Assembly (NCBI GenBank): GCA_000759755.1 | Contig: BBMW01000009.1 | Coordinates: forward strand, 547,825 to 611,824 | DNA: 64,000 bases | Direction: 5' to 3' | Source of the DNA: Citrobacter werkmanii NBRC 105721 | Lineage (GTDB): Bacteria > Pseudomonadota > Gammaproteobacteria > Enterobacterales > Enterobacteriaceae | Part shown: piece after piece, positions 1 through 10,480 of the stretch | Layout: the number at the start of each line of letters is the position of its first letter | Position numbering within the stretch: the stretch's first letter is position 1 | Notes under the pieces: model-generated | Told to the model about the DNA's origin: nothing | What the model saw: only the letters and a program-made list of their open reading frames with translations | The model's database searches: none | Program-made: the position numbers and the translations under genes

Positions 1-1626
1 CACGATAATCTCGCTGGCTTCCGTCAGGGCCGATAAACGGTGGGCGCTGATAATCACGGTTCTGCCTTCGCCCCACTGGCGCAGATTATGCAGGATCTGA
101 TGCTCGGTACGACCATCTACTGCCGACAGCGCATCATCCAGAATCAGAATTTCAGCGTTCAACAGCAACGCACGGGCAATAGAGATTCGCTGTTTTTGCC
201 CACCGGACAGCATCACCCCGCGTTCACCCACCTCGGTGTCATAGCCCTGAGGAAGACGTAAAATATCCTCATGAACGCTGGCAAGGCGCGCCACATGCTC
301 GATCTCTTCTTGCGTGGCCTGCGGGCGTCCTAAGGCGATGTTATTGGCGACGGTATCGGAAAACAGGAATGGCGTCTGGCTAACCACCGCCAGTCGGCTG
401 CGCCAGCTATCCAGCTGTAAGCGCGTTAACGGGATATCATGAAAGCGCACATCGCCCTGGGTGATATCAAAATGACGCTGGATCAGCGACAGCACCGTAC
501 TTTTTCCCGCGCCAGTCGGACCACAGATGCCCAGCATCTGTCCAGGTTTAAGCTGGAAATTCACATTTTCCAGCGCCGGGTGGGTGGTTTGTGGGTAGCA
601 AAACTCGCGAATCGCCACCGCCAGCTCGCCGCGTCCTTCCGGCACCGGTTCAGTACCGTCATCCACCACCGGCGCTTCTGCCAGCATGGCGCGAATTCGG
701 CTATACGCGGCGCTGCCGCGTTCGACGATGTTAAACATCCAGGCCAGCGCCAGCATCGGCCAAATCATCAGACCGAGATACATCATAAAGCTGGTGAGCT
801 GCCCGAGCGTCAGCGAGCCGTGAACCACCATCCAGCTTCCCCCGGCAATCGCCAGCAGGTTAGCCATACCAATGGCGATATAAATCGTAGGATCAAAGCG
901 GGCGTCAATGCGCGCCACCCGCAGGTTTTTCTTACCGGTATCTTCAGCATCTGCGGCAAATAATGCCGACTGCCGATCCTCCAGCCCAAAAGCCTTGATC
1001 ATACGAATACTGGTCAGGCTTTCCTGAGTACGATCGTTGAGGCTGGAAAACGCCGCCTGCGCCAGCTTAAAACGGTGATGGAGTCGATCACCGTAACGTT
1101 TGATCATCAACGCCATCACCGGCATCGGCAGCAGCGCAATGAGCGTCAGTTGCCAGCTTATCTGCGTTGACATCACGATCAGCACCGCACACCCCATTAC
1201 CAGCGAATCCACCAGCGTCAGCACGCCTTCGCCAGCGGCAAACACCACTCGATCGACATCGTTGGTGGCACGCGCCATCAGATCGCCCGTACGGTGACGC
1301 AGATAAAATTCTGGATGCTGGCGACTCAACTGACGGTAATAATCTTCCCGCAGCTCAACCGCCAGTTGGTAGGATGCGCCAAACAGCAGCACACGCCAGA
1401 CATAACGCAGCAAATAAACCACCACGGCAATCAGGGCAATTGTCCCCACCCACATCAGCAGCCGTTCGGTGGTGAAGCGTTGAGTCGTCACGCCATCCAC
1501 AATGATCCCGACCACTTTCGGCGGAATAAGCTGAAGGATAGCGATGATGATAAGCAAGGCCACTGCCCCGAGGTAGCGACGCCACTCCCGGCGGAAGTAC
1601 CAGCTTAATTGAGCAAATAATCGCAC
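1..1626 (-). CDS. mdlA: MdlA, ABC-type multidrug exporter half-transporter (partial, 3' end outside window)
   Basis: Inner-membrane ABC exporter half-subunit with a fused permease and ATPase, presumed to work with MdlB; its substrate is not established. About 542 codons are in the window; the E. coli protein is about 590 residues, so roughly the last 48 residues lie beyond base 1. I place the start at a GTG (1626-1624) that gives an N-terminus beginning [15 protein letters not shown], as in E. coli MdlA. The ATPase motifs are all visible on the minus strand: Walker [10 protein letters not shown] near residue 370, signature LSGGQ near 471, Walker [11 protein letters not shown] near 494 and the H-loop ISAHR near 526. 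It lies 44 bp downstream of decR on the same strand and is probably co-transcribed. No frameshift is visible. Confidence 0.93.
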   Translation of the reverse strand, partial: MRLFAQLSWYFRREWRRYLGAVALLIIIAILQLIPPKVVGIIVDGVTTQRFTTERLLMWVGTIALIAVVVYLLRYVWRVLLFGASYQLAVELREDYYRQLSRQHPEFYLRHRTGDLMARATNDVDRVVFAAGEGVLTLVDSLVMGCAVLIVMSTQISWQLTLIALLPMPVMALMIKRYGDRLHHRFKLAQAAFSSLNDRTQESLTSIRMIKAFGLEDRQSALFAADAEDTGKKNLRVARIDARFDPTIYIAIGMANLLAIAGGSWMVVHGSLTLGQLTSFMMYLGLMIWPMLALAWMFNIVERGSAAYSRIRAMLAEAPVVDDGTEPVPEGRGELAVAIREFCYPQTTHPALENVNFQLKPGQMLGICGPTGAGKSTVLSLIQRHFDITQGDVRFHDIPLTRLQLDSWRSRLAVVSQTPFLFSDTVANNIALGRPQATQEEIEHVARLASVHEDILRLPQGYDTEVGERGVMLSGGQKQRISIARALLLNAEILILDDALSAVDGRTEHQILHNLRQWGEGRTVIISAHRLSALTEASEIIV

Positions 1627-1670
1627 GCGTTATGTCCTGACAAGATTTCCGGCAATGAGCGCCGGAAGAA

Positions 1671-2129
1671 TTATTCAATCGGTAGAGCAGTTGTGTATTT
1701 AATCTGTTCCATCGCAAAGCTGGAGGTAACATCAGACAGGCCCGGCACGCTGTTCACCAGGCGCTTATAAAATTCATCGTAGCTTTTCATATCGGCGACC
1801 TGGACCCGCATCAGGTAGTCATACTCCCCTGCCATACGCCAGAATCCCAGAACTTCCGGCATTCCGGTGACTTCGGTGACAAAGCGGCAATACCATTCGC
1901 TGCTGTGGTGCTGAGTTTTGATCAACACAAACGCGGTTAAGCCCAACCCCAGTTTTTCGGGATCCAGCAGGGCGACTCGCCCCAGCAGGATACCATCATC
2001 TTCAAGCCGTTTGAGGCGTTTCCAGCAAGGGGTGGTCGTCAGATTAACGGCATCTGCTAACGCCTGCAAAGAAAGGGTGCAGTCCTGTTGCAGTAAGCCG
2101 AGCAGCTTACGGTCAATTTTGTCTAACAT
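1671..2129 (-). CDS. decR: DecR (YbaO), Lrp/AsnC-family cysteine-responsive activator
   Basis: Lrp/AsnC-type transcriptional regulator of 152 residues, the same length as E. coli DecR. In E. coli it senses cysteine and activates a cysteine-detoxifying desulfidase operon; in Salmonella its orthologue is linked to cdsH. The N-terminal winged HTH covers about residues 1-60 ([17 protein letters not shown], then [16 protein letters not shown] as recognition helix), and a RAM-type ligand-binding domain follows ([10 protein letters not shown]). I chose the ATG at 2129 rather than an in-frame one at 2231. The later start matches the family and has a GGAG Shine-Dalgarno; the longer form would add 34 unrelated residues. 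It is divergent from cdsH over a 116-bp gap, the likely operator region. Confidence 0.94.
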   Translation of the reverse strand: MLDKIDRKLLGLLQQDCTLSLQALADAVNLTTTPCWKRLKRLEDDGILLGRVALLDPEKLGLGLTAFVLIKTQHHSSEWYCRFVTEVTGMPEVLGFWRMAGEYDYLMRVQVADMKSYDEFYKRLVNSVPGLSDVTSSFAMEQIKYTTALPIE

Positions 2130-2245
2130 ATCCACTCCACAGAGAAGAATTTTCTCCTTACATTCTATTTTAAAGGCTAAATGGCAACAATTTTTTCCGT
2201 GCTTTTCGCTATTCTGGGCACAAAATGACAAATGGATATCTTTTA

Positions 2246-3301
2246 ATGATGAATAGCCCCTGGGTTAAAAACGCCATCAATGAAATCAACGCGGATTATC
2301 AGCGTTCTGCGGATACGCATCTCATTCGTCTGTCGCTCCCGGCGTTTCCGGGCATTCAGCTCTATTTAAAAGATGAGAGCACACATCCGACCGGGAGCCT
2401 GAAACATCGTCTGGCGCGCTCACTGTTTCTGTATGGACTGTGCAATGGCTGGATCAAAGAAGGCAGCACCATCATCGAGTCATCATCCGGCTCAACGGCG
2501 GTCTCCGAAGCTTATTTCGCCCGTCTGTTAGGCTTACCGTTTATCGCCGTTATGCCTTCGTGTACTGCGAAACGTAAAATTGAACAGATTGAGTTTTACG
2601 GTGGGCGTTGTCATTTTGTGGAAAGCGCCTGCGAAATTTATGCGGCTTCTGAACAATTGGCTCGTGAGCTGAACGGCCATTACATGGATCAGTTCACTTA
2701 CGCAGAGCGTGCCACCGACTGGCGTGGTAACAACAATATTGCCGACAGTATCTTTCGTCAGATGCAATGCGAGCCCAATCCTGTTCCCCGGCATATCGTA
2801 ATGAGCGCCGGAACCGGCGGCACCTCGGCAACCATTGGCCGCTATATTCGTTGTCAGGGCTACGATACTCGTTTGATGGTGGTGGATCCGGAAAACTCGG
2901 TCTTTCTGCCCTTCTGGCAAAATCGCGATGCAACATTACGCAGCCCGGTAGGTAGCAAAATCGAAGGTATCGGTCGCCCACGCGTAGAACCGTCTTTTAT
3001 TCCTGATGTGGTCGATGAAATGCTGCGCGTGCCGGATGCCGCAAGCGTGGCTACCGCGCACTGGCTGGAAACACAGCTGGGCCGTAAAGTTGGTGCCTCA
3101 ACCGGTACCAACATGTGGGGAGCATTACAACTTGCCGCCCGTATGCGCGACGCAGGAGAAACGGGATCGCTGGTGACGCTGCTGTGCGACAGCGGCGAAC
3201 GTTATCTGGAAACCTATTACAACCCGCAGTGGGTCGACACGCACATCGGTGATTTAACGCCGTGGAAAGCGGAGCTGGCTCAACTCCTGAAAACCCACTA
3301 A
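2246..3301 (+). CDS. cdsH: L-cysteine desulfhydrase (CdsH-like, PLP fold type II)
   Basis: PLP-dependent enzyme of the cysteine synthase/CBS fold type II family, probably degrading L-cysteine to pyruvate, ammonia and sulfide in the cytoplasm. Salmonella CdsH, which also lies beside decR, is the closest known match. The PLP-binding Lys is in PTGSLKHR (Lys53 with the start used here). A substrate loop [10 protein letters not shown] follows near residue 80, and the glycine-rich phosphate loop SAGTGGTSA lies near residue 187. Three in-frame ATGs (2225, 2246, 2249) are possible; I prefer 2246, which gives 351 residues. The gene is divergent from its likely activator decR. E. coli K-12 lacks it at this position. 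It could catalyse another beta-elimination, but the context favours cysteine. Confidence 0.85.
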   Translation: MMNSPWVKNAINEINADYQRSADTHLIRLSLPAFPGIQLYLKDESTHPTGSLKHRLARSLFLYGLCNGWIKEGSTIIESSSGSTAVSEAYFARLLGLPFIAVMPSCTAKRKIEQIEFYGGRCHFVESACEIYAASEQLARELNGHYMDQFTYAERATDWRGNNNIADSIFRQMQCEPNPVPRHIVMSAGTGGTSATIGRYIRCQGYDTRLMVVDPENSVFLPFWQNRDATLRSPVGSKIEGIGRPRVEPSFIPDVVDEMLRVPDAASVATAHWLETQLGRKVGASTGTNMWGALQLAARMRDAGETGSLVTLLCDSGERYLETYYNPQWVDTHIGDLTPWKAELAQLLKTH

Positions 3302-3306
3302 TCAGA

Positions 3307-3336
3307 CAAAAAAAAGCCAGACGCGAAGTCTGGCTT
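3307..3336 (-). terminator. Rho-independent terminator of cof
   Basis: Nine-bp perfect stem AAGCCAGAC (3314-3322) and GTCTGGCTT (3328-3336) with a 5-nt loop. On the minus strand it is followed by an uninterrupted T-run (the A-run at 3307-3315), so it terminates cof. The rightward cdsH transcript would meet the stem without a U-tract. Confidence 0.85.
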
Positions 3337-3351
3337 GCTGGAAGGGATCTC

Positions 3352-4170
3352 TCATTCGGGGGAATAAGGTAGATGCGGATTGTCCAGCCAATGCGTCAAA
3401 AAGTGTGATACTGCCTGATTGCGGCAATGCCCAATCACCGATAGATGAGGCAGTTCAGCAATCAGTTGCGGCATCGCGTTACCCATAATCAGGCCGCGCC
3501 CTACGCTGCTTAACATTTCGCGATCGTTCATGGCATCGCCAAACGCCATACACTCAGCCATTGAATAACCTAAGTGGTTGCTTAATACCGCCAGCGCAGA
3601 ACCTTTATTACAACCCAGCGGCAGTACCTCGAGGCAATCAACTGCGGAGAAACAGAGATTCGCCTGCTCACCCAGCGCCTCATTGAGTTGAATACGCAGA
3701 CGGATCAGCGAGTCATGATCGCCGCAGAAACAGATCTTCGTGACCTGGTGGGCAGGAATACGTTTCACATCCACGATCTGATAACGAAATCCGCTATACA
3801 CATGTGCCTGAAGCAGCGCTGGAATTTCTTGTCCGGTGAACCAACCGTTGTCATTAAAGACATGCATGCTGGCCGTGGTGTCCCACTTCTGGTGCAACAC
3901 AGTATCCGCAACATTCGGATCCAGATCCTGGCGGTACAGCACATCACCCTCGATCGTGTGAATACGCGTACCGTTACCGGTGATCAAAAAGGCGTCCAGC
4001 GAAATGGAACCCAGAATATGGCGCATCTCCAGCACATGACGACCGGTGGCAAATGTCAGAGTGATATCACGTTCACGCAGGCGCGCCAGCGTTGAAAGCG
4101 TTTCATCACCTAAATGGTGATTCGGCATCAAAAGGGTGCCATCCATATCAAATGCAGCCAGACGAGCCAT
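3352..4170 (-). CDS. cof: Cof, HMP-PP phosphatase (HAD superfamily)
   Basis: HAD-superfamily phosphatase (Cof/type IIB subfamily) of 272 residues, the same length as E. coli Cof, which hydrolyses the thiamine precursor HMP-pyrophosphate. Motif I FDMDGTLL has the nucleophile Asp8 and acid/base Asp10. Motif II is TFATGR near residue 40, and motif [12 protein letters not shown] lies near residue 210. An in-frame ATG at 4182 would add four residues; I use 4170 ([11 protein letters not shown]), as in E. coli. The gene is monocistronic, ends at a strong terminator, and is divergent from ybaE across about 100 bp. Confidence 0.95.
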   Translation of the reverse strand: MARLAAFDMDGTLLMPNHHLGDETLSTLARLRERDITLTFATGRHVLEMRHILGSISLDAFLITGNGTRIHTIEGDVLYRQDLDPNVADTVLHQKWDTTASMHVFNDNGWFTGQEIPALLQAHVYSGFRYQIVDVKRIPAHQVTKICFCGDHDSLIRLRIQLNEALGEQANLCFSAVDCLEVLPLGCNKGSALAVLSNHLGYSMAECMAFGDAMNDREMLSSVGRGLIMGNAMPQLIAELPHLSVIGHCRNQAVSHFLTHWLDNPHLPYSPE

Positions 4171-4270
4171 CTCTTTCTCCACACTGTGAGGCGGTTAACT
4201 TGTGATTCAGTATCACCTGAGATATACGGAAGTAATAGTGAATAGATAAAATGAATTGTTCCGGGTTTCT

Positions 4271-5971
4271 ATGCGACTACTGAATCGGCTTAATCAATAC
4301 CAACGCCTGTGGCAACCGTCGAACGGCGAACCACAGTCTGTGACCGTGGGCGAACTGGCTGAGCGCTGTTTTTGCAGCGAGCGCCACGTGCGAACCCTGT
4401 TAAAACAAGCGCAGGATGCAGGCTGGCTGGAGTGGCACGCCCAGTCAGGGCGGGGTAAACGCGGGCAGCTATGTTTTTTGGTTACGCCAGAATCGCTACG
4501 TAATACCATGATGGAGCAGGCGCTGCAAAAGGGGGAACAGCTTAACGTGCTGGAGCTGGCCCAGCTGGCGCCGGGGGAATTAAGAGCCCTGCTACAGCCA
4601 TTTATGGGCGGTCAGTGGCAAAACGACACGCCAACCCTGCGTATCCCCTATTACCGTCAACTTGACCCTTTGCACCCCGGATTTCTCCCTGGCCGCGCAG
4701 AGCAACATCTCGCCGGGCAGGTATTTTCTGGCCTGACCCGGTTTGACACGTATACGCAACGCCCCTGCGGTGATTTAGCTCACCACTGGAATATCTCCGC
4801 CGACGGCCTGCGTTGGGATTTCTATATTCGCTCCACCCTGTACTGGCATAACGGCGATGCCGTCAGCAGCACGCAGTTACATCAACAACTGTTGAGGCTA
4901 CTTGAGCTGCCCGCGCTGAATAAGCTGTTTATCAGCGTAAAGCGCATTGAGGTGACGCATCCCCAGTGTCTGACCTTTATTCTGCATCGTCCCGACTTCT
5001 GGCTGGCGCACCGGCTGGCAAGCTACAGCAGTCACCTGGCGCATCCTGAGCACCCGTTTGTGGGTACCGGCCCGTTCCGGTTGACGTTGTTTACCCCTGA
5101 GCTGGTGCGTATCGAGAGTCACGATCACTACCACTTGAGTCATCCACTCCTGAAAGCCATTGAATACTGGATAACCCCGCAGCTTTTCTCCCAGGATTTG
5201 GGCACCAGCTGTCGCCATCCGGTGCAAATTGCAATTGGTAAACCCGAAGAGCTGCCCATGTTAAGCCCGGTGAGCAGCGGTATAAGCCTCGGTTTTTGCT
5301 ATCTCACGCTCAGAAAAAGCGCACGTCTGAATACCCTGCAGGCCCGCCGACTGGTCAACATTATCCATCGCTCTTCCCTGCTCCAAACGCTGGAGGTAGA
5401 TGAAAACCTGATAACCCCGAGCAATGCGCTGCTGCCTGGATGGACGATCCCGCAATGGGATGAGTTGAACGAGGTAGCGCTACCGGAAAAACTGACGCTG
5501 GCCTATCACCTGCCGGTAGAACTGCACGCCATGGCTGAACAGCTTCGCCTGGCGCTGGCGCTGCTCGGCTGTGAATTAACGCTTATATTTCATAATGCTA
5601 AAAACTGGGACGGTAATCATCCTTTAGCTCAGGCCGACCTGATGATGGGTGACAGGCTGATTGGCGAAGCGCCTGAATATACCCTCGAACAGTGGTTACG
5701 CTGCGATCAGCTCTGGTCACATGTCTTGAATGCCCCTGAATACACGCATTTGCAGACCACTCTGGATGCCCTGCAAGTCCAGGCCAATGAAGACGATCGT
5801 CACGCGGCGTTACAGCAAGTGTTCGCCACGCTGATGCATGATGCCACGCTGACTCCGCTGTTCAATTATCACTATCGTATTAGCGCGCCACCGGGCGTGA
5901 ACGGCGTGCGTCTGAATCCTCGCGGCTGGTTTGAGTTCACCGAAGCCTGGTTACCGCCCCCTTCAGCATGA
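4271..5971 (+). CDS. ybaE: YbaE, SgrR-like regulator with solute-binding domain
   Basis: 566-residue protein of the SgrR/YbaE type. An N-terminal winged-HTH of about 110 residues ([22 protein letters not shown] near 24-45) is joined to a periplasmic-binding-protein-like SBP_bac_5 domain (about 160-550). It has no signal peptide, so it should be cytoplasmic. SgrR itself activates the glucose-phosphate stress small RNA; no target is known to me for YbaE. An earlier in-frame ATG at 4256 would add five residues; 4271 gives the E. coli length. Its stop lies 64 bp before the queC start, so read-through into queC is possible. Confidence 0.92.
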   Translation: MRLLNRLNQYQRLWQPSNGEPQSVTVGELAERCFCSERHVRTLLKQAQDAGWLEWHAQSGRGKRGQLCFLVTPESLRNTMMEQALQKGEQLNVLELAQLAPGELRALLQPFMGGQWQNDTPTLRIPYYRQLDPLHPGFLPGRAEQHLAGQVFSGLTRFDTYTQRPCGDLAHHWNISADGLRWDFYIRSTLYWHNGDAVSSTQLHQQLLRLLELPALNKLFISVKRIEVTHPQCLTFILHRPDFWLAHRLASYSSHLAHPEHPFVGTGPFRLTLFTPELVRIESHDHYHLSHPLLKAIEYWITPQLFSQDLGTSCRHPVQIAIGKPEELPMLSPVSSGISLGFCYLTLRKSARLNTLQARRLVNIIHRSSLLQTLEVDENLITPSNALLPGWTIPQWDELNEVALPEKLTLAYHLPVELHAMAEQLRLALALLGCELTLIFHNAKNWDGNHPLAQADLMMGDRLIGEAPEYTLEQWLRCDQLWSHVLNAPEYTHLQTTLDALQVQANEDDRHAALQQVFATLMHDATLTPLFNYHYRISAPPGVNGVRLNPRGWFEFTEAWLPPPSA

Positions 5972-6035
5972 AGAAGCTGGTGGACACCACGTCCAGGCGC
6001 TACCATATGGGTTTCGTTATCTGTCAGGAAAAGCC

Positions 6036-6731
6036 ATGAAACGTGCCGTTGTTGTATTCAGTGGAGGTCAAGACTCCACGACCTGTCTGGCGCAAGCGCT
6101 ACATCAGTATGATGAAGTGCACTGCGTGACCTTTGATTATGGTCAGCGTCATCGCGCTGAGATTGATGTCGCACGTGATCTGGCCTTAAAACTCGGCGCG
6201 CGTGCGCACAAAGTGCTTGATGTCACGCTGCTTAGCGAACTGGCCGTCAGCAGCCTGACCCGCGATAACATTCCGGTGCCGGATTACGAACCGGATGCGA
6301 ACGGCATTCCCAATACCTTTGTGCCCGGGCGCAATATTCTGTTTTTAACGCTGGCGGCGATTTACGCGTATCAGGTGCAAGCAGAGGCGGTCATTACCGG
6401 CGTTTGCGAAACCGACTTCTCTGGATATCCGGACTGTCGCGATGAGTTCGTCAAGGCCCTGAACCATGCGGTGAGCCTGGGGATGGCAAAAGATATCCGC
6501 TTTGAAACTCCGTTGATGTGGATCGATAAAGCCGAAACCTGGGCGCTGGCCGATTACTGGGGCAAGCTGGACCTGGTACGTGAAGAAACGCTGACCTGCT
6601 ATAACGGCATCAAAGGTGACGGTTGTGGTCACTGCGCGGCCTGTAATCTGCGCGCCAACGGTCTGAACCATTATCTGGCGGATAAACCGGCGGTAATGGC
6701 GGCGATGAAGCAGAAAACCGGTCTTAAGTAA
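6036..6731 (+). CDS. queC: QueC, 7-cyano-7-deazaguanine (preQ0) synthase
   Basis: Converts 7-carboxy-7-deazaguanine to preQ0 with ATP and ammonia, an early step in queuosine tRNA modification. The later steps by Tgt and QueA are encoded at 46-48 kb in this window. The PP-loop FSGGQDSTT sits at residues 8-16. The zinc-binding cysteines are in [16 protein letters not shown] near residues 188-203. I use the ATG at 6036 ([11 protein letters not shown]), giving 231 residues as in E. coli, with an AGGA Shine-Dalgarno 7-10 bases upstream; the longer in-frame ORF overlaps ybaE and is not credible. Confidence 0.96.
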   Translation: MKRAVVVFSGGQDSTTCLAQALHQYDEVHCVTFDYGQRHRAEIDVARDLALKLGARAHKVLDVTLLSELAVSSLTRDNIPVPDYEPDANGIPNTFVPGRNILFLTLAAIYAYQVQAEAVITGVCETDFSGYPDCRDEFVKALNHAVSLGMAKDIRFETPLMWIDKAETWALADYWGKLDLVREETLTCYNGIKGDGCGHCAACNLRANGLNHYLADKPAVMAAMKQKTGLK

Positions 6732-6742
6732 TACGTTAGGTT

Positions 6743-6828
6743 TTGCCGGATGGCGACGCGGGGGTCTTATCCGGCCTACGGGACTGACCACCATTGTAGG
6801 CCCGGTAAGCGCAAGTACCACCGGGCAT
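6743..6828. repeat. REP/BIME element between queC and fadM
   Basis: Inverted pair of REP-like units: GCCGGATGGCG with TTATCCGGCCTAC (6745-6780), then a diverged TGTAGGCCCGGTAAGCG unit (6795-6811). It lies between convergent genes and may act as a transcript-stabilising or terminating structure. Confidence 0.8.
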
Positions 6829-6834
6829 TTTCCG

Positions 6835-7233
6835 CTACTTCACCATCAGCTCCAGTTTTTCGCGCAACTCCCCTTCCAGCGGTAGTGCTTTTTGCGTTTT
6901 CAAATCAATACAGACGAAGGTTATCAACGCATCTGCCACCACCTGTCCTTCCGGCTCCAGGGTGATAGTCTGGTTCAACACGCCGCTTTTGCCATTTAAT
7001 TGCTGCACCTGACTGGTAATAGTCAGCAGGTCGCTCAGCACCGCCGGGCGACGGTAGTTGATATTAATATTCACAACCACAAAAGCGATGTTGTGAGCGG
7101 TCATCCACTGAAAACTGTCGCTGTTTTCCAGTCCATCCCAGCGTGCTTCTTCCAGAAACTCAAGATAACGAGCATTGTTGACGTGCTGATAGACATCAAG
7201 ATGAAAACCACGAACTTTGATTTGTGTTTGCAT
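6835..7233 (-). CDS. fadM: FadM, long-chain acyl-CoA thioesterase III
   Basis: Hot-dog-fold thioesterase of 132 residues, the same length as E. coli FadM (YbaW). It hydrolyses 3,5-tetradecadienoyl-CoA, a poor beta-oxidation intermediate formed from oleate. The 4HBT-type motif DVYQHVNNARYLEFLEEAR lies at residues 13-31, followed by the beta-strand VVVNININYRRPAV. A good match to a FadR operator lies about 53-70 bp upstream, consistent with the known FadR repression of fadM in E. coli. The gene is monocistronic and converges on queC across a REP. Confidence 0.95.
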   Translation of the reverse strand: MQTQIKVRGFHLDVYQHVNNARYLEFLEEARWDGLENSDSFQWMTAHNIAFVVVNININYRRPAVLSDLLTITSQVQQLNGKSGVLNQTITLEPEGQVVADALITFVCIDLKTQKALPLEGELREKLELMVK

Positions 7234-7285
7234 AGCGCAGGAACCTTACATTTTTATAGGAATATATTCAGGGTAGTGAGGCCAT

Positions 7286-7302
7286 AACTGGTATGACCTC
7301 TC
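7286..7302. promoter_or_regulatory. Probable FadR operator upstream of fadM
   Basis: The sequence AACTGGTATGACCTCT (7286-7301) closely resembles the FadR site consensus AACTGGTCNGACCTGTT and lies just upstream of fadM. FadR repression of fadM is established in E. coli; binding here is inferred. Confidence 0.6.
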
Positions 7303-7335
7303 TAGTGTGGCAAATATTGGCCACTGCGCAAGTTA

Positions 7336-7782
<447 letters not shown>

Positions 7783-7792
7783 TCAGAAATGG

Positions 7793-7816
7793 AAAAGGCC
7801 GCGAAAGCGGCCTTTG
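7793..7816 (-). terminator. Hairpin downstream of ppiD
   Basis: Perfect 9-bp stem AAAGGCCGC (7794-7802) and GCGGCCTTT (7807-7815) around a 4-base GAAA/TTTC loop, lying 41 bp after the ppiD stop. The following T-run on the minus strand is short (TTTTCC), so termination may be modest. Confidence 0.65.
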
Positions 7817-7856
7817 GTTAATACAACTTTTTGCAATTTTATGCGAGCTGCCTCGG

Positions 7857-9731
7857 TTATTGCTGCTGTTCCAGCGCGTCACCGATTTTAATTTTTGCGG
7901 CTTTACGCAGATTGCTCATCAGCGCTTCAAAGGTAATTTGCGCGTTGTTCTGAGTAATCCCCTGAACCATCGCTTTCTTCTGCGCTTCAGGCATAGAACC
8001 CGCTTTCACTTCGTCCAGCGCAAGCAGAACAACGTTGCCCTGCATATCGTTTGCCACGCCGTAACTCGGTTTGTCTTTTGCTGGCAGGCTCAGACCAAAA
8101 GCTGCCTGGCTCAGAGGATCCTGACCCGTGCGGCTCAGCGTTTTCGCCTCACCAAAGCTCAGACCTGCTGCTTTCATCGCTTCATCGCCTTTACCGGCTT
8201 TCAGGTCTGCCAGCAGTTTATCGGCATCCAGCTTCGCCTGTTGCTCTGCTTTATTGTGCTTAACAAGCGCAGTAACCTGCTCTTTCACTTCAGCCAGTGG
8301 CTTAACGGCTTCGGCTTTGTGCTCTGCAATACGCAGCACAAATGCGCGATCGCCATCCACAGTAATGATGTCCGAGTTACTGCCAGGCGTACCGTTCTCG
8401 CCAACCAGACCACCATTGAAAATGATGTCAGCGACCGGTTTGAAGTTCAGCTCTTCCGGCAGGCTGTCACGGCTAAACCAGCCCGTTTCAACCGCTTTCA
8501 TACCAGCAGCCTGCTCCGCACCCGCCAGAGATTCGTTATCGTTGCTGGCTGCATCGCTCACTTTCTGCTGTAGCGCATAGTACGCATCCAGCGCTTTTTC
8601 CTGCTTCACTTTCGCCGCAATGTCGTCACGGGCTTCGCTCAGCGGTTTAACCTGCGCAGGCTGTACGTCGTCAAGACGAGCAATGAGGAAACCAACGGAA
8701 GATTTAATCACACCGGACAGCTGACCTTTGTCTTTCAGGCCAGCATTTTTCAGCTCATCCGGAGTGGTGGAATCTTCCAGCCAGCCCATATCGCCACCTT
8801 TACGGGCAGAGATGATGTCGGCTGATTTTTCTTTCGCCAGCGCAGCGAAATCAGCGCCTTTGCTCAGCTCATCCAGTACCGCTTTGGCTTCATCTTCCGT
8901 TTTAGTCTGAATGATGCTGTAGCGGTTACGCTGCGGCTGAGTGAACTGGTCCTGATGCTGGTCATAGTAAGACTGAATATCAGCATCGCTGGCCGTCTCC
9001 TGCAGTGCAGCAGCGTCCAGCATGATGTAGCTCACGCGGAACTGTTCCGGCGTCATAAAGTTGTTTTTATTCTGCTCGTAGTAGCTGGCAACTTCCTGCT
9101 CGGTAACGGATTGCTTCGCGGCAAGCGCGTTAACGTCAATCGTCGCCTCGCGAACGATACGCTGCTGTGCGACCAGCGCCGCCAGCTCGTCGGTTTCGCC
9201 TTTCAGCATGAAGTCCGTACCGGCAACGCCATTGATCAACTGCTGAGTAGTGAGCTGGTTACGTAATGCCTGAGCGTACTGGTCGGCGGTCATTCCCATT
9301 TGATTCACAATCGCGTTGTAGCGGTTGTTATCAAATTTGCCGTCCACCTGGAAAGCAGGCGTGGCGAAAATAGCCTGTTTAATCTGATCGTCGCTGATAT
9401 TGAGCTTCAGCTCGCGGGAGTACTGATCCAGCAGCGCTTCGTCTACAAGACGATTCAGCACCTGCTGACGCAGCGTTTTCATATAGCCTTCATTCGCCGC
9501 CAGCTCAGAGTATTGATCGCCCAACTGCTGCTGCATGCGGTTACGTTCGCTATTGAACGCATTCTCGAATTGCCCGCGGCTGATCTCCTGGCCATTCACT
9601 TTGGCGGCGTAATTGTTGCCCCCGCCAATCAGGTAACCACTCACGCCGGTCAAAATGAACGACACGATAATGATACCGAAAATAATCTTGAGCACGAGAC
9701 TGTTAGCAGCCGTGCGTAAGCTGTCCATCAT
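7857..9731 (-). CDS. ppiD: PpiD, inner-membrane-anchored periplasmic chaperone
   Basis: Periplasmic folding factor tethered by one N-terminal membrane segment (about residues 16-34, LKIIFGIIIVSFILTGVSGY) and associated with the SecYEG translocon. A SurA-like N-domain follows (about 36-250), then a parvulin domain (about 266-355, GADFAALAKEKSADIISARK and GFLIARLDD) that is inactive as a prolyl isomerase in E. coli, then a long C-terminal region. The length is 624 residues; E. coli has 623, and here there is one extra Gln at the end. It starts MMDSLRTAANS. It is monocistronic between hupB and ybaV. Confidence 0.96.
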   Translation of the reverse strand: MMDSLRTAANSLVLKIIFGIIIVSFILTGVSGYLIGGGNNYAAKVNGQEISRGQFENAFNSERNRMQQQLGDQYSELAANEGYMKTLRQQVLNRLVDEALLDQYSRELKLNISDDQIKQAIFATPAFQVDGKFDNNRYNAIVNQMGMTADQYAQALRNQLTTQQLINGVAGTDFMLKGETDELAALVAQQRIVREATIDVNALAAKQSVTEQEVASYYEQNKNNFMTPEQFRVSYIMLDAAALQETASDADIQSYYDQHQDQFTQPQRNRYSIIQTKTEDEAKAVLDELSKGADFAALAKEKSADIISARKGGDMGWLEDSTTPDELKNAGLKDKGQLSGVIKSSVGFLIARLDDVQPAQVKPLSEARDDIAAKVKQEKALDAYYALQQKVSDAASNDNESLAGAEQAAGMKAVETGWFSRDSLPEELNFKPVADIIFNGGLVGENGTPGSNSDIITVDGDRAFVLRIAEHKAEAVKPLAEVKEQVTALVKHNKAEQQAKLDADKLLADLKAGKGDEAMKAAGLSFGEAKTLSRTGQDPLSQAAFGLSLPAKDKPSYGVANDMQGNVVLLALDEVKAGSMPEAQKKAMVQGITQNNAQITFEALMSNLRKAAKIKIGDALEQQQ

Positions 9732-9937
9732 GGTGTAACCACACTCCGCTGTAGATGACTATACGCGTTATCCTTCAAGCCGCCTGCGCGTTGTTACAAC
9801 CACGGCGGCAAGGATGTTGAGTATATATGCTTCACGCAGCATAGCGTTTCCTGAACGCTGCGCACAAAGGTCTATTGTGACAAGAAAATGGGGCAATTGT
9901 CAGCCCACAACGCGTAGAAAGTACCGGAATCACAAAT

Positions 9938-9966
9938 AAAAAAGGCACATCAGTTGATGCGCCCTT
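9938..9966 (-). terminator. Terminator of hupB
   Basis: On the minus strand, stem GGCGCATC/GATGTGCC (bases 9944-9951 and 9956-9963, one G-U pair) with a 4-base loop, followed by TTTTTTATTT. It lies about 33 bp past the hupB stop. Confidence 0.8.
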
Positions 9967-9998
9967 GTACTTCGTCACATCCCCAAAGGGGAAATCAC

Positions 9999-10271
9999 TT
10001 AGTTTACCGCGTCTTTCAGTGCTTTACCTGCACGGAAGCCCGGTACTTTAGCCGCGGCGATGGTGATCTCTTTACCTGTTTGCGGGTTGCGACCAGTACG
10101 GGCAGCACGCTCTTTAACGGCAAAAGTACCAAAACCTACCAGCGCTACGTCATCACCTTCCTTCAGGGATTCGGTAACAGAAGCAATAATTGCATCTAAT
10201 GCACGTCCAGCCGCAGCTTTAGAGATATCAGCCCCTGCAGCAATTTTGTCGATCAGTTGAGATTTATTCAC
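9999..10271 (-). CDS. hupB: HU-beta, nucleoid-associated DNA-binding protein
   Basis: 90-residue HU beta subunit, apparently identical to the E. coli protein as I remember it. It binds and bends DNA as HU-alpha/beta or beta2 dimers. The helical dimerisation part is residues 1-45, and the DNA-gripping beta-arm contains [14 protein letters not shown] (about 54-67) with the intercalating Pro63. It is immediately downstream of lon in the usual enterobacterial arrangement, but the strong lon terminator makes it a separate transcription unit. Confidence 0.98.
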   Translation of the reverse strand: MNKSQLIDKIAAGADISKAAAGRALDAIIASVTESLKEGDDVALVGFGTFAVKERAARTGRNPQTGKEITIAAAKVPGFRAGKALKDAVN

Positions 10272-10411
10272 TCTTCTCTTCCTCTTTTATAATTTATATC
10301 GCACCTGAATCCTTCAAAGTGCGACCGCGCAGCAGTTATATCAGGCCTGCCATGCCCTTACAACACCCGTTAATGATGGCAAGCCTAATCCGTCATCTAA
10401 ATTAGCTATAC

Positions 10412-10450
10412 AAAAAAAGGCTGGCAAGTCCGAAATGGTCTGCCAGCCCT
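10412..10450 (-). terminator. Terminator of lon
   Basis: Eight-bp stem GGCTGGCA (10419-10426) and TGCCAGCC (10441-10448) with a 14-nt loop. On the minus strand it is followed by a run of seven T (10412-10418). It lies 31 bp past the lon stop. Confidence 0.9.
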
Positions 10451-10480
10451 GTTTTTATTAGTGCTCTTTGCGCGAGGTCA

